A stretch of 64,000 bases of DNA from NCBI GenBank assembly GCA_020347665.1, contig CP070737.1, positions 685,286 to 749,285 of the forward strand. The letters are read 5' to 3'. The position numbers were made by a program, and so were the translations under genes. The stretch is from Nitrospiraceae bacterium. GTDB lineage: Bacteria > Nitrospirota > Thermodesulfovibrionia > Thermodesulfovibrionales > UBA6898. A model generated the notes under the pieces. The model searched no databases. It saw only the letters and a list, made by a program, of their open reading frames with translations, and was not told the origin of the DNA. How positions within the stretch are numbered: position 1 is the stretch's first letter; the number at the start of each line of letters is the position of its first letter. Positions 37,855 through 47,104 of the stretch are shown here, in pieces.

Positions 37855-38163
37855 TTATTTTCCTTCTTTCTCGATTCCTGCTATAGGCTTTTTCGTAAAG
37901 AGATAGTCTTTTAATTCCTTTGAAAAGGATTCATCCTGTCTCCTGACCCACTCAAGAAGCATGGCAGCATGTTCTTTTTCTTCATCCCGGTTATGGAGCA
38001 GTATTTCTCTGAGTTCTTTGTCATTACAAACATCTGCCCGCTGGTTATACCAGTTTACCGCTTCCAGCTCTTCGATGAGCGAGATAAGAGCCCGATGCAT
38101 ATTTTTTGTTTCCCCGCTCAATTCATTGATGGGCTCATGTAATCCTTCATGTGCCATGACCAA
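37855..38163 (-). CDS. encapsulated-ferritin (EncFtn) type protein without capsid tag
   Basis: 102 residues from the ATG at 38163, which has GGAGG 6 bases upstream. It follows the EncFtn helix pattern closely: SGETKNMHRALISLIEELEA, VNWYNQR, HNRDEEKEHAAMLLEW, DYLFTKKPI. With this start the family numbering is preserved: Glu32, Glu62 and His65 (ferroxidase site) and Trp38 are all present. In encapsulin cargo the protein continues into a C-terminal targeting peptide ending in GSLK-like residues. Here it ends GIEKEGK. No encapsulin gene is in the window. It should oxidise iron as a decamer; how it is housed is open. Confidence 0.9.
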   Translation of the reverse strand: MVMAHEGLHEPINELSGETKNMHRALISLIEELEAVNWYNQRADVCNDKELREILLHNRDEEKEHAAMLLEWVRRQDESFSKELKDYLFTKKPIAGIEKEGK

Positions 38164-38289
38164 CCTCCTTCAAAAAGAATGTACCGTTAATTACTTTCTT
38201 GTGCCAATCGTATTCGTTTCGTGTATGCATCACGATATACAGCCACTGTATTACAGATCCTGATCACCCAAAGACGATCTCCTTTGACG

Positions 38290-38316
38290 AAAAAAGCAGG
38301 GGCTGTAAGCCCCTGC
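38290..38316 (-). terminator. rho-independent terminator of the heat-shock operon
   Basis: On the minus strand GCAGGGGCT and AGCCCCTGC form a perfect 9-base-pair stem around a 3-base loop (38296-38316). Six T follow (38290-38295). It lies 13 bases after the hsp20 stop codon and ends the dnaJ-hspR-clpB-hsp20 unit. Confidence 0.92.
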
Positions 38317-38329
38317 TGCCACAACGCGG

Positions 38330-38767
38330 TTAGTTCCCGGTCACTGTTATGGTTTTCGGTTTTGCTTTTTCTTTCTTCGGAAGAATGATCTCGAGAACAC
38401 CGTTTTCATAACTCGCCGTTGCCTTACCAGTCTCAACTGCATGAGTAATCGGGATTGTCCGGATGAAGGTTCCGGACTGACGCTCGAGTGAATAGTAGTC
38501 TTCTTCTCTCAGTTCTTCTTCCTTCCTGATTTCGCCCTTGATTGTTAAAGCGTCCTTGGTAATCGAGATATCAATATTCTCTTTCGCAACTCCGGGAATA
38601 TCTGCCTTAACCACAAGGGAGCCGTTCTTTTCAAATATGTCGACCTTTGGAACCGGGACGCCTGTCTTCATGCTCCTCTGATTAAACGAACCCCCTGTTC
38701 CCAAATCGATTAAATTCTCAAAAAAGCCGTCCATATCTGACAATGGTCTCCATGTTACCAGCTTCAT
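38330..38767 (-). CDS. Hsp20/alpha-crystallin small heat-shock protein
   Basis: 145 residues, usual for the family. The alpha-crystallin domain has VPKVDIFEKNGSLVVKADIPGV near residue 37, and the closing A-x-x-x-n-GvL motif is ASYENGVLEI near 123, followed by IILPK (an I-x-I-like tail). It holds unfolding proteins in a refoldable state. Its ribosome site AAAGGAGG is strong. It lies 62 bases after clpB and just before a terminator, so it is the last gene of the operon. Confidence 0.95.
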   Translation of the reverse strand: MKLVTWRPLSDMDGFFENLIDLGTGGSFNQRSMKTGVPVPKVDIFEKNGSLVVKADIPGVAKENIDISITKDALTIKGEIRKEEELREEDYYSLERQSGTFIRTIPITHAVETGKATASYENGVLEIILPKKEKAKPKTITVTGN

Positions 38768-38828
38768 GTATATACCTCCTTTATCTTTAATTTGTTTTAT
38801 TCTTAATCCATATTCCGTCGTGGACAGA

Positions 38829-41468
38829 TTAAGAACTCATTTCAGCTGTTGCAGCCTTGCTGAATACCATCTGACCGTCGGCGTAATCAACGTCCACAGA
38901 AACTCCTTCACCAAAGGTTCCATCAAGGATTTTCCGGGCCAGCTCATTCAAAACCATTTTCTGCAGTACTCGTTTCAGGGGGCGTGCGCCATAGATCGGG
39001 TCAAAGCCTATTTCTGCAAAGTGCTCCTTCGCCCTGTCGGTCAGTTTTACATCAATATTTTTTCCCTTGATATACGTCTTCATTCGTTCAAGCTGTATGT
39101 CCACAATCTGCTTGAGCAGCTCTTTTGTCAAAGGGTTGAAGATAATGATTTCATCAACCCGGTTCAGAAACTCAGGCTTAAAGGAAGCCTTAAGGTCCTC
39201 CATGACTTTTCCTTTAAAACTGTTCGCCGAATCATCTACCCAGTACGCAGACGGATGCTTTTCTCGCTCCGTCAGCATTTCCTGAATATGCTCGCTTCCG
39301 ATATTGGACGTCATGATAACAATGGTGTTTCTGAAGTCCACCGTTTTTCCATGGCTGTCGGTCAGCCTGCCGTCATCAAGTAACTGAAGGAGCAGATTGA
39401 AGACTTCAGGGTGCGCCTTCTCTATTTCATCAAACAGGATAGCTGCATATGGTCTCCGCCGAACCGCCTCGGTCAGCTGCCCGCCTTCCTCGTATCCGAC
39501 GTAGCCGGGAGGTGCGCCGATAAGTCGTGAGACCGTGTGGCGTTCCTGATATTCAGACATATCGATTCGTACCATGGCATTTTCATCGTCGAACATGAAT
39601 TCAGCAAGTGCCCGTGCAAGCTCTGTTTTCCCCACACCAGTAGGGCCGAGGAAGATAAAAGAACCGATTGGTCTGTTCGGATCCTGTATCCCTGCGCGCG
39701 CGCGCCTGACCGCATTGGTTACTGCTTCTATGGCCACATCCTGTCCAACGACCCTCATTTTGAGCCGTTCTTCCATATGAAGCAGTTTCTCCACCTCTGT
39801 TTCTAGCATCTTTGAAACAGGAATTCCCGTCCATTTTGATATAACTTCTGCAATGTCCTCTTCATCAACTTCTTCCTTGAGCATTTTTCTTCTGCTCTGG
39901 GCCTCAATCAACTGAGCATTTTCTGTTTCCAGTGATCTTTGCAATTCAAGCAGTTTTCCGTATTTCAATTCAGCAGCTTTGGTAAGATCTCCTTCGCGCT
40001 CTGCTTTTTCAGATGCAACTTTCGTCTGTTCGATCTGTTCCTTATGGGTACGCATCCGCTTAATGATCTCCTTTTCCGTTATCCATTGTGCACGAAGTTC
40101 ATCTCTTCGTACCCGCAGTTCAGACATTTCCCGGTTGATTTTTTCGAGTTTTCCGTCTGATGATTGTGTGCTCTCCTTGGTAACCGCCTTCTTTTCTATT
40201 TCGAGCTGTCTCAATCTTCTCTCGATCTCATCCAGTTCTACCGGCATACTGTCTATTTCCATTCTGAGCTTAGAAGCAGATTCATCGATCAGGTCTATCG
40301 CTTTATCAGGCAGGAAACGGTCTGTTATATACCGGTTTGAGAGAGCTGCGGCTGATATGAGAGCTTCATCCTTGATTTTTACCCCGTGGTGTACTTCATA
40401 TTTTTCTTTGAGCCCCCGTAAAATAGAAATCGTATCTTCAACACCGGGCTCCTTCACAAAGACCGGCTGAAACCTTCTTTCAAGAGCCGGATCTTTCTCA
40501 ATATGCTTTCTGTACTCACCCAGTGTCGTCGCGCCGACACACCTGAGATCACCCCGTGCAAGAGCAGGCTTGAGCATGTTGGATGCGTCAATTGCTCCCT
40601 CAGCCGCACCGGCTCCAACGAGCGTATGCATCTCGTCAATAAAGAGAATGACTCTGCCTTCTGCCTCTTCTATCTCTTTCAATACCGCTTTCAGTCGGTC
40701 TTCAAATTCTCCTCTGAACTTTGATCCGGCTATCAAGGCACCCATATCAAGAGCAACAACTTTTTTATTCTTCAGGGTTTCAGGAACATCGCCTGCGACA
40801 ATCCGCTGCGCCAGTCCTTCTGCCATGGCTGTTTTTCCCACACCCGGTTCGCCAATAAGCACCGGATTGTTTTTGGTCCTTCGGGACAGCACCTGGATAA
40901 TCCGCCGAATTTCTTCGTCCCTTCCGATAACGGGATCAAGCTTTCCTTTTGCAGCCAGTTCAGTGAGATCCCTGCTGAATTTTTTCAGGGCCTGATATTT
41001 GTCTTCAGGATTCGGGTCGGTAACGCGTTGCGCGCCTCTGATTTCCTTCATCGCAGTAAGTATTTTTGCGGCGTCAGCACCGTATTTATGAAGCAGATCT
41101 GAAGCCGCACCACCAGCCGAGCGTATCGCAAGCAGCAGGTGTTCCACACTGACATATTCATCTTTCAAGTGCTCTGCTTCTTTTGTCGCACGCTCAAAAA
41201 TGTCTTTCAGTCTCGGAGTAATATAAATCTGCCCAACGGGTGTCGCGCTGATTACTTTGGGAAGTTTGTCAAGCACCTCCCCGACATCCTTCTGCAAGGC
41301 GCCGGTATCAATGCCTATCCTCCGTAGCAGCTGTGTTGCAACCCCTTCCTGATCGTCAAGAATGACCCAGAAGAGATGCTCTGCATCGATCTGCTGATGC
41401 CCTTTCTGTTCTGCAAGCCGTTGAGCATTCTGTATAGCTTCCTGACTCTTTATGGTAAATTTATCCAT
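38829..41468 (-). CDS. clpB: ClpB disaggregase
   Basis: 879 residues. An N-terminal Clp_N repeat pair, an AAA1 domain ([13 protein letters not shown], then [15 protein letters not shown]), a coiled-coil middle domain (about 400-530, with long Glu/Lys/Arg stretches), an AAA2 domain ([24 protein letters not shown]) and the C-terminal domain ([12 protein letters not shown]). The coiled coil separates it from ClpA and ClpC. It pulls proteins out of aggregates with DnaK/DnaJ. It lies 10 bases after hspR with AAGGAGG before the ATG. Confidence 0.97.
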   Translation of the reverse strand: MDKFTIKSQEAIQNAQRLAEQKGHQQIDAEHLFWVILDDQEGVATQLLRRIGIDTGALQKDVGEVLDKLPKVISATPVGQIYITPRLKDIFERATKEAEHLKDEYVSVEHLLLAIRSAGGAASDLLHKYGADAAKILTAMKEIRGAQRVTDPNPEDKYQALKKFSRDLTELAAKGKLDPVIGRDEEIRRIIQVLSRRTKNNPVLIGEPGVGKTAMAEGLAQRIVAGDVPETLKNKKVVALDMGALIAGSKFRGEFEDRLKAVLKEIEEAEGRVILFIDEMHTLVGAGAAEGAIDASNMLKPALARGDLRCVGATTLGEYRKHIEKDPALERRFQPVFVKEPGVEDTISILRGLKEKYEVHHGVKIKDEALISAAALSNRYITDRFLPDKAIDLIDESASKLRMEIDSMPVELDEIERRLRQLEIEKKAVTKESTQSSDGKLEKINREMSELRVRRDELRAQWITEKEIIKRMRTHKEQIEQTKVASEKAEREGDLTKAAELKYGKLLELQRSLETENAQLIEAQSRRKMLKEEVDEEDIAEVISKWTGIPVSKMLETEVEKLLHMEERLKMRVVGQDVAIEAVTNAVRRARAGIQDPNRPIGSFIFLGPTGVGKTELARALAEFMFDDENAMVRIDMSEYQERHTVSRLIGAPPGYVGYEEGGQLTEAVRRRPYAAILFDEIEKAHPEVFNLLLQLLDDGRLTDSHGKTVDFRNTIVIMTSNIGSEHIQEMLTEREKHPSAYWVDDSANSFKGKVMEDLKASFKPEFLNRVDEIIIFNPLTKELLKQIVDIQLERMKTYIKGKNIDVKLTDRAKEHFAEIGFDPIYGARPLKRVLQKMVLNELARKILDGTFGEGVSVDVDYADGQMVFSKAATAEMSS

Positions 41469-41478
41469 AGCATCCTCC

Positions 41479-41826
41479 TTATTCTTCTTCTAATGCCTTT
41501 CTGAATTTATCTTCAAGATCTCGCCTGATTTCATCATCAAGGGAATCCATCATCTCTTCAATTTCCTTCTGCATGATTTCCATCCGGTGCTTCATTCTGA
41601 GAATAATATCCACGCCGGCTTTATTAACACCAAGTTCTCTGGTAAGCTGAAGAATAAAGCTCAGTCTTTCTACATCGCTGTCCGAATATAACCGCTGTTT
41701 ATTATTTCTTTGAGGAGAAATTAATCCCTCTTTTTCATAGAGCCGCAATGTCTGAGGATGCACATTGAGCATCTCGCAGACTACACTGATTAAATATAAT
41801 GGGTAATCTTTATCTCTTTTATTCAT
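41479..41826 (-). CDS. hspR: HspR-like MerR-family heat-shock repressor
   Basis: 115 residues. The MerR helix-turn-helix is [26 protein letters not shown] with the wing [11 protein letters not shown], and a short coiled-coil C-terminus. HspR usually binds HAIR elements and needs DnaK as co-repressor. It sits between dnaJ and clpB, as in actinobacteria and several deltaproteobacteria. TAATG shared with the dnaJ stop gives translational coupling. A HAIR-like site lies upstream of dnaJ, so the operon is autoregulated (inference). Confidence 0.9.
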   Translation of the reverse strand: MNKRDKDYPLYLISVVCEMLNVHPQTLRLYEKEGLISPQRNNKQRLYSDSDVERLSFILQLTRELGVNKAGVDIILRMKHRMEIMQKEIEEMMDSLDDEIRRDLEDKFRKALEEE

Positions 41827-42914
41827 TATTTTCTCACCATACCTTTTCTCGGTGATTCCCTGTAGAGGGCTTCTATCTCTCGAATCGATTGCACGCCATG
41901 ATCCGGCACGTTATGTGGTACGGCAATTTTTATGCTTACGTATTGATCACCTTTTCGTCCCGTTCGTGCAGAGGGAAATCCCTTGCCTGAAAGCTTGAAT
42001 TTCTGCCCCCCGTGTGTTCCGGGCGGAAGGGTCATCGCGGTCATTCCGTCGATCGTCGGAACTTTTATTTTGGCCCCGAGTACGGCTTCGCCAAAGGTTA
42101 CCGGAATATCAATATATACATTGTCTCCTTTTCGGGTAAAGAGCGGATCTGATAGCACGGTAATTTCAATATACAGGTCACCGGGAGGCCCACTGCCTTC
42201 TCCGGCACCTCCTTTTCCGGTAACACGAACCTTGGAGCCAGTATCTGCCCCGGCCGGGATTTTAACCGTTATGGTTTCTGCCTTAAGCATTTGCCCCCTG
42301 CCTCCGCACGGTTTACAGTTTTTTGTTACCTTCCTTCCGGATCCGCCACAGGCACTACAGTGCTGTGACATTTTGAAAAATCCCTTGGAGGTTGCTATCT
42401 TGCCCGTACCTCTGCAGCGATCGCATTGTGAATAGGTCTCAGCACCTGACCCTTTACAGTGTTTGCATGAAATCTCTCTATTAAATGATATGGGTTTCTT
42501 TACACCTTTATAAGCCTCTTCGAGTGATAGACTCAGCGACATGAGAAGGTCGGGGCCACGGGCATCGGTCCGTTCAAAACCAAAGCCCGTACCAAATACA
42601 TCTGAGAATATATCACCGAATCCCCCAAAGTCGAATCGGTCGCCGGATGTATATGTCCTGAAATCAAATCCCGGACCGCCCTGACCGAACCCTGCATGTC
42701 CGAACTGATCATACCGAGTCCGCTTCTTGTCATCGCTCAAGACTTCATAGGCTTCATTTACTTCCTTGAATTTGCGCTCTGCGGTCTTGTCGCCCGGATT
42801 GAGATCAGGATGATATTTTCGGGCAAGCTTTCTGAATGCCTTTTTTATATCATCCTGCGAGGCCTTTTTGCTGATTCCCAATGTTTCATAGTAATCCTTC
42901 ACAGATTGTGCCAT
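41826..42914 (-). CDS. dnaJ: DnaJ co-chaperone
   Basis: 362 residues. J domain with the HPD motif at 35-37 (YHPDLNPGD), a Gly/Phe-rich region near 75-115, and four CxxCxGxG zinc repeats ([32 protein letters not shown]). The two C-terminal beta domains follow. This is a full type I DnaJ that stimulates DnaK ATPase. No dnaK or grpE is in the window. It is the first gene of the operon, with GGGGG before the ATG. Confidence 0.96.
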   Translation of the reverse strand: MAQSVKDYYETLGISKKASQDDIKKAFRKLARKYHPDLNPGDKTAERKFKEVNEAYEVLSDDKKRTRYDQFGHAGFGQGGPGFDFRTYTSGDRFDFGGFGDIFSDVFGTGFGFERTDARGPDLLMSLSLSLEEAYKGVKKPISFNREISCKHCKGSGAETYSQCDRCRGTGKIATSKGFFKMSQHCSACGGSGRKVTKNCKPCGGRGQMLKAETITVKIPAGADTGSKVRVTGKGGAGEGSGPPGDLYIEITVLSDPLFTRKGDNVYIDIPVTFGEAVLGAKIKVPTIDGMTAMTLPPGTHGGQKFKLSGKGFPSARTGRKGDQYVSIKIAVPHNVPDHGVQSIREIEALYRESPRKGMVRK

Positions 42915-42935
42915 AGTACCCCCTATTAAGATCTT

Positions 42936-42965
42936 ATAATAACACTTTAGTTTATCCTTGTCAAG
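42936..42965 (-). promoter_or_regulatory. dnaJ operon promoter overlapped by a HAIR-like HspR operator
   Basis: On the minus strand TTGACA (42959-42964) and TATTAT (42936-42941) lie exactly 17 bases apart, an excellent sigma-70 promoter. CTTGACA-N7-ACTAAAG at 42945-42965 matches the HspR element CTTGAGT-N7-ACTCAAG at 11 of 14 positions with the exact 7-base spacing. The operator covers the -35 box and spacer, so HspR binding would block RNA polymerase. Confidence 0.75.
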
Positions 42966-43131
42966 TTATTTTATAAGAAATCATACAAAATATCGAAATG
43001 ATATTGTTTTTAAAGGTTTTTTCGGCAGAACACGGTTGCCCATAGAGAATATGGGTGGCTGTACTTTACTGACGAATGAATTATGATAGACTTAATAAGC
43101 CACTTAACACAAAAACCACGGAACGTGTAGG

Positions 43132-43677
43132 ATGGATCCATTCGCAATAATACGAAAATATTATGATCCAGGATCTTTGTCTGAGACGATTCTGTCTGAA
43201 CACAGCACCCTGGTGATGGAAAAAGCCCTTAAAATAGCAGAGCACGTCACATTCATGAATCCTGACATGACGTTTATCAGAGAGGCTGCCCTGCTCCATG
43301 ATATAGGTATATTTCTGACCTATGCCCCGGTGCTCGGCTGTTTCGGTGATAGGGACTATATCTGCCACGGATATCTCGGCAGAAAATTACTTGAAGATGA
43401 AGGCCTTCCCGTTCACGGCCTGGTGTGTGAAAGGCACGTTGGCGTAGGAATCGCGGAAGCGGATATTGAGAAGCAAAACCTGCCATTACCAAAACGAGAT
43501 ATGCTCCCGATTACCCTTGAAGAAAAAATTATCTGTTATGCTGATAAATTTCATTCAAAAAAATCAGGCTCACCTCAACCAGAGGCATCACTGGTTGAGG
43601 TAAGAAAAAATATCAGCACATATGGACCGGAAAAGGTGCTGAAATTTGACATTCTCCATATGCTGTTCAGTAGATAA
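43132..43677 (+). CDS. HD-domain phosphohydrolase-like protein
   Basis: 181 residues. The HD motif is LLHDIGIF near residue 60, with His earlier in LSEHSTLVMEKA and a third histidine in CHGYLGRKLLEDEG. This fits single HD-domain proteins that cut phosphate esters of nucleotides or act on tRNA-like substrates. The target is unknown. Its end overlaps the convergent truA gene by 11 bases. An inverted repeat CCCATA/TATGGG (43039-43055) lies about 80 bases upstream. Confidence 0.82.
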   Translation: MDPFAIIRKYYDPGSLSETILSEHSTLVMEKALKIAEHVTFMNPDMTFIREAALLHDIGIFLTYAPVLGCFGDRDYICHGYLGRKLLEDEGLPVHGLVCERHVGVGIAEADIEKQNLPLPKRDMLPITLEEKIICYADKFHSKKSGSPQPEASLVEVRKNISTYGPEKVLKFDILHMLFSR

Positions 43678-44434
43678 TCTTTTCGAGAAAGAGCCCCTTT
43701 GCAGGGGCAGTTGGTCCGGCTCTTTTTCTGTCACGCGATTTCAGGAGATCTGTCATTATGTCGGGCGTCATGGTTCCCCTGCCGATCTCAACCAGGGTCC
43801 CAACGATATTTCTGACCATATGTCTGAGAAAGGCATCTGCCTCAACTGATATTCTTATAAAATGCCCTTTGATGGGGACTTTCATGAAATTCATGCTTTT
43901 ATGCGTGGTAATATCCAGAGAAAAAATGGTCCGAACCGGCCGCTTCGAGCCGCAACCAGATGCTTTGAAACATGAAAAGTCATGTTCTCCAAGTAAATAT
44001 TGGGCTGCATATGTCATTTTATCAAGATCCAGTTGTGCCTTTATATCCCACACATAGTGCCGAAAAAAAACAGATGGATTTCTTCCAATAAAAATCATAT
44101 AAAAATAACGCTTTCTCCGTGCTCGATATCGTGGGCTAAACCTTTCGTGAACTTCTGTTGCTTGAAGAATTCGTATGTCATCAGGAAGTTTCGCATTGCA
44201 TGCCCTCATCAGGACATCAGGAGACAGTCCCGACCGAGTGCGAACAACCGCTACCTGGCCGAGTGCATGAACGCCTGCATCTGTCCGGCTTGCGGCGGTC
44301 AGACGCGTATGTTCGCTTGTAATGCTCTGTATTGTTTCGCAGAGAATACCTTGAATCGTCCTGCCGGTCTTCTGTTGCTGCCATCCCTGGTAATCCGTCC
44401 CATTATATGCAAGCAGCAATTGTATCTGTCTCAT
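43667..44434 (-). CDS. truA: tRNA pseudouridine synthase A
   Basis: 255 residues, normal for TruA. The catalytic Asp52 is in SRTDAGVHALGQV. The opening LLLAYNGTDYQGWQQQ and FLRHMVRNIVGTLVEIGRG near 215 are family hallmarks. TruA isomerises uridines 38-40 of the tRNA anticodon stem-loop. The gene stands alone on its strand and overlaps the convergent HD gene by 11 bases. Confidence 0.96.
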   Translation of the reverse strand: MRQIQLLLAYNGTDYQGWQQQKTGRTIQGILCETIQSITSEHTRLTAASRTDAGVHALGQVAVVRTRSGLSPDVLMRACNAKLPDDIRILQATEVHERFSPRYRARRKRYFYMIFIGRNPSVFFRHYVWDIKAQLDLDKMTYAAQYLLGEHDFSCFKASGCGSKRPVRTIFSLDITTHKSMNFMKVPIKGHFIRISVEADAFLRHMVRNIVGTLVEIGRGTMTPDIMTDLLKSRDRKRAGPTAPAKGLFLEKIIY

Positions 44435-44514
44435 CGCACATAGATTGTCTCTTGATTACTTTTCTTTAGTCAAGCTCTCCGGCATTCTGTTACAATGTAC
44501 GGGAGAGAGTATAT

Positions 44515-45600
44515 ATGTCAGATTTTGACGTACAAATTTTCACCGAACAAATCAAAACGAACTGCGATATATCAGATGCATTGTTCTGGGGATATTACTC
44601 AATATGCGGCCTTCTTATGCGGTATCGGGAACTGTTTCGCAATGAGCATAGCCTCATGCCATGGGACCCTGTTCCCCAAACGGCTATTGCCAACTGGATA
44701 GCCAAGAAAGAACACCTATGGCAGGAACTGGAGCATGAACCATTCAAAACAATTGTTATTAAAGGAGACCGGTGCAATCTCTTTGACGTAAAAAAAATAA
44801 ACAGCCTGATCGAGAAAGACGCTCTTGCTTACGGTGCCGGTTATGGTGCTTACATGAAGCCTTCATTCTTTCTAGGAAAACTCATCAGGAAACAAAAGAG
44901 GGAAAACCACCATGTTTATTTCCTGGGGAAAGAGTACGTCCGGGATTTGTCGGCGTATCCGGCTCTGTTACAGGATGATCTCATCTTTGCACGAAAAGAT
45001 GTTTTACTGACGATCATCTGGAATAAGTTTGAAGAAATGAAAACAGGCAGATCAGCCAAATCCCTCGCTTTTGCCTTCTCACGTTATGATATTTCCGCTG
45101 AAGAGCCGGTTTCTCAAGATAGTTATCACCGGATTATCAGGATTACCGAAGAAGAACTTGAGACCTATGTACATCATGAACTCGGTGAGGCTTCTGAAGG
45201 TCGGCGACTCGGCCCCGAATGGAAAATGCTGCTTTCAGGAATTACGAGCAGAAAAATTGAGCTGCTGCTTCGAGCTGTTAAAGATGTGCTTTCTGATATG
45301 TCTGAAAAGGGAATGATACGGTACATCATGGAAAACGATAAAAAGGCATCAATCGGATTGTATATTGCCTTTCTTGAAGGGTTCAGAAAACTCCTTTCTG
45401 CAGAGATGGTACATGCATTCGAAGAGTTCACCGAGTCGCTCGATTGGTCAGTTATTAATACGGCCCGTGCGTCGTGCCTTGCAAAAACAGATCTCATCGC
45501 ATCGAGAGTGCTTGATACCTTCGCATCGCATAAAAACAAGGCAACGTTTCAGGATGTGCTGGAAAGTGAATTGCAATCACTCGTGCCATTTCGATTGTAA
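44515..45600 (+). CDS. conserved-looking protein of unknown function
   Basis: 361 residues, soluble, no signal peptide. A GAGAGAG ribosome site precedes the ATG. The sequence is mostly helical in appearance with Trp and Tyr in the first third (FWGYYSICGLLMRYRELF; MPWDPVPQTAIANWIA) and a candidate acidic helix ITEEELETYVHHELGE near residue 218. I recognise no catalytic motif. Codon use looks native. It stands alone between the divergent truA and the convergent HD-GYP gene. Confidence 0.7.
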   Translation: MSDFDVQIFTEQIKTNCDISDALFWGYYSICGLLMRYRELFRNEHSLMPWDPVPQTAIANWIAKKEHLWQELEHEPFKTIVIKGDRCNLFDVKKINSLIEKDALAYGAGYGAYMKPSFFLGKLIRKQKRENHHVYFLGKEYVRDLSAYPALLQDDLIFARKDVLLTIIWNKFEEMKTGRSAKSLAFAFSRYDISAEEPVSQDSYHRIIRITEEELETYVHHELGEASEGRRLGPEWKMLLSGITSRKIELLLRAVKDVLSDMSEKGMIRYIMENDKKASIGLYIAFLEGFRKLLSAEMVHAFEEFTESLDWSVINTARASCLAKTDLIASRVLDTFASHKNKATFQDVLESELQSLVPFRL

Positions 45601-45629
45601 GCCCGCACCACTGTGTATCACGCTTACAG

Positions 45630-46937
45630 TCACTGTATATGTTCAGGAGTTATATGTTTCAGAAACAGTGTTACCAGCTGAGGATCGAACTGCGTTCCTG
45701 CATTTCGTTTTAATTCTTTTTTCGATTCTTCAAAGCTTAATGGTACGCGGTAAGAGATACTGCTCACCATGACATCAAACGCATCAGAGATCGCAATTAT
45801 CCGTGCTCCAAGCGGAATCGCTTCACCTGCCAGCTGAGAAGGATAGCCAAACCCGTCGTATCGTTCATGATGATGTAAAATCATACGAGCTGTAGGAGCA
45901 TAGAGGTTAATCGGTTTAATCATTTCATAACCGATAACCGTATGTTGTCGAATCATTTCCTTTTTGTATGAATCATCAGCCTTTATCTTCAAGAATCCCA
46001 CATCATGGAGCAGCGAAGCAAAATAAATATTCTTTTTCTGTTCTTCCGGGAGATTCAAGGCCTTTGCAATAATATTGCTATATCTCGCTACCCTTCGAGC
46101 ATGTCCGATTTTTTCTTGAATATGATAATCAATTGCATCAATCAGCATATCTGTAAGATGTATTTCAAAATTTTTCTGATCTTCATAAAATTGCGCTTTT
46201 ATAATCGAAAGGGCAGCCTGTTCGGCGAGGTATATGCTAATTTCTTCGTCTCTTTCACGAAACTTATATTTCTCTCTCACTAATTCTAGTACGCCTATTA
46301 TTCCGTCCTGTGTCTTTAACGGCACGCAGAGTATGGATGACGTTGAAGACGCTGTTATCTTATCTATTTCATACGAGAATCTGGGATCAGATGCACCTCG
46401 ATTCAGGCGGAGCGGCTGGCCCTGTTCCGCTACCCAGCCCGCAATTCCTTTTCCTTTTTCTAGAGTAGTCCCGATCAACGCATCATTTATCTCTCCTCTG
46501 ATTATCTTGAAAATAAGATCCTTTTCTTCATTCAGTAAAAGGAGTGATCCGGCCTTTGACTGAGTTATCGAAATTGCATAATCCATGATTTTTTCGAGAA
46601 GAATATCTCCGTAGAGCTCTTCCCTCAAATCACTTGTTATATTCAGTATTCTGTTGAGTCTGGCACTGTAATCTTCAATAATACGTAAAATCTGTTTTGT
46701 GAGTCTTCTCGAGAGATACAATCCTATTATGGACATGATCAGGACAATCGCTATAATGAGAGAATATGAAATAGGGGGAAGAAAATCCAGATACTCAGCA
46801 ACAGGCTCGTACGAATACCGGATGACGGCAGCAAAGAGGACGACAATTACAAAGGTTATGACAATATGCAGTAAGCGGTGTTTTCTTTGTATTTCTTTAA
46901 TCGCTGGATTCTTATCAAAAAATTCCTCTCCGGACAT
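45630..46937 (-). CDS. membrane GAF/HD-GYP protein, candidate c-di-GMP phosphodiesterase
   Basis: 435 residues. Two N-terminal membrane segments lie within about 25-75, followed by a short coiled region. A GAF domain spans about 100-255 (RGEINDALIGTTLEKGKGIAGWV; ILCVPLKTQDGIIGVLEL). The HD-GYP domain follows: LLHDVGFLKI, the signature HHHERYDGFGYPSQLAGEAIP and ARIIAISDAFDVM. The GYP triad is present (GYP in FGYPS). Such enzymes hydrolyse c-di-GMP. With the diguanylate cyclase and PilZ protein, it makes three c-di-GMP genes in 22 kb. Confidence 0.9.
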   Translation of the reverse strand: MSGEEFFDKNPAIKEIQRKHRLLHIVITFVIVVLFAAVIRYSYEPVAEYLDFLPPISYSLIIAIVLIMSIIGLYLSRRLTKQILRIIEDYSARLNRILNITSDLREELYGDILLEKIMDYAISITQSKAGSLLLLNEEKDLIFKIIRGEINDALIGTTLEKGKGIAGWVAEQGQPLRLNRGASDPRFSYEIDKITASSTSSILCVPLKTQDGIIGVLELVREKYKFRERDEEISIYLAEQAALSIIKAQFYEDQKNFEIHLTDMLIDAIDYHIQEKIGHARRVARYSNIIAKALNLPEEQKKNIYFASLLHDVGFLKIKADDSYKKEMIRQHTVIGYEMIKPINLYAPTARMILHHHERYDGFGYPSQLAGEAIPLGARIIAISDAFDVMVSSISYRVPLSFEESKKELKRNAGTQFDPQLVTLFLKHITPEHIQ

Positions 46938-47104
46938 ACTAAACTTTACTTGAGAAACTGTAAGTTGTCAATATATGTTTCAGGCAATATCTCGGACAAT
47001 AACAGTCCAAAACCGTATCAGTTTATTGCCTCTCTGTATTGCTCGTGTATCGTTATCCCAATATGGCTTGAATAATTATCTGATAAATCATAGAATTAAA
47101 ACGA

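Noticed and set aside
39979-40470. 163-codon plus-strand frame
   Set aside because: Shadow of clpB, rich in Ser and without structure; the opposite strand has all ClpB motifs.
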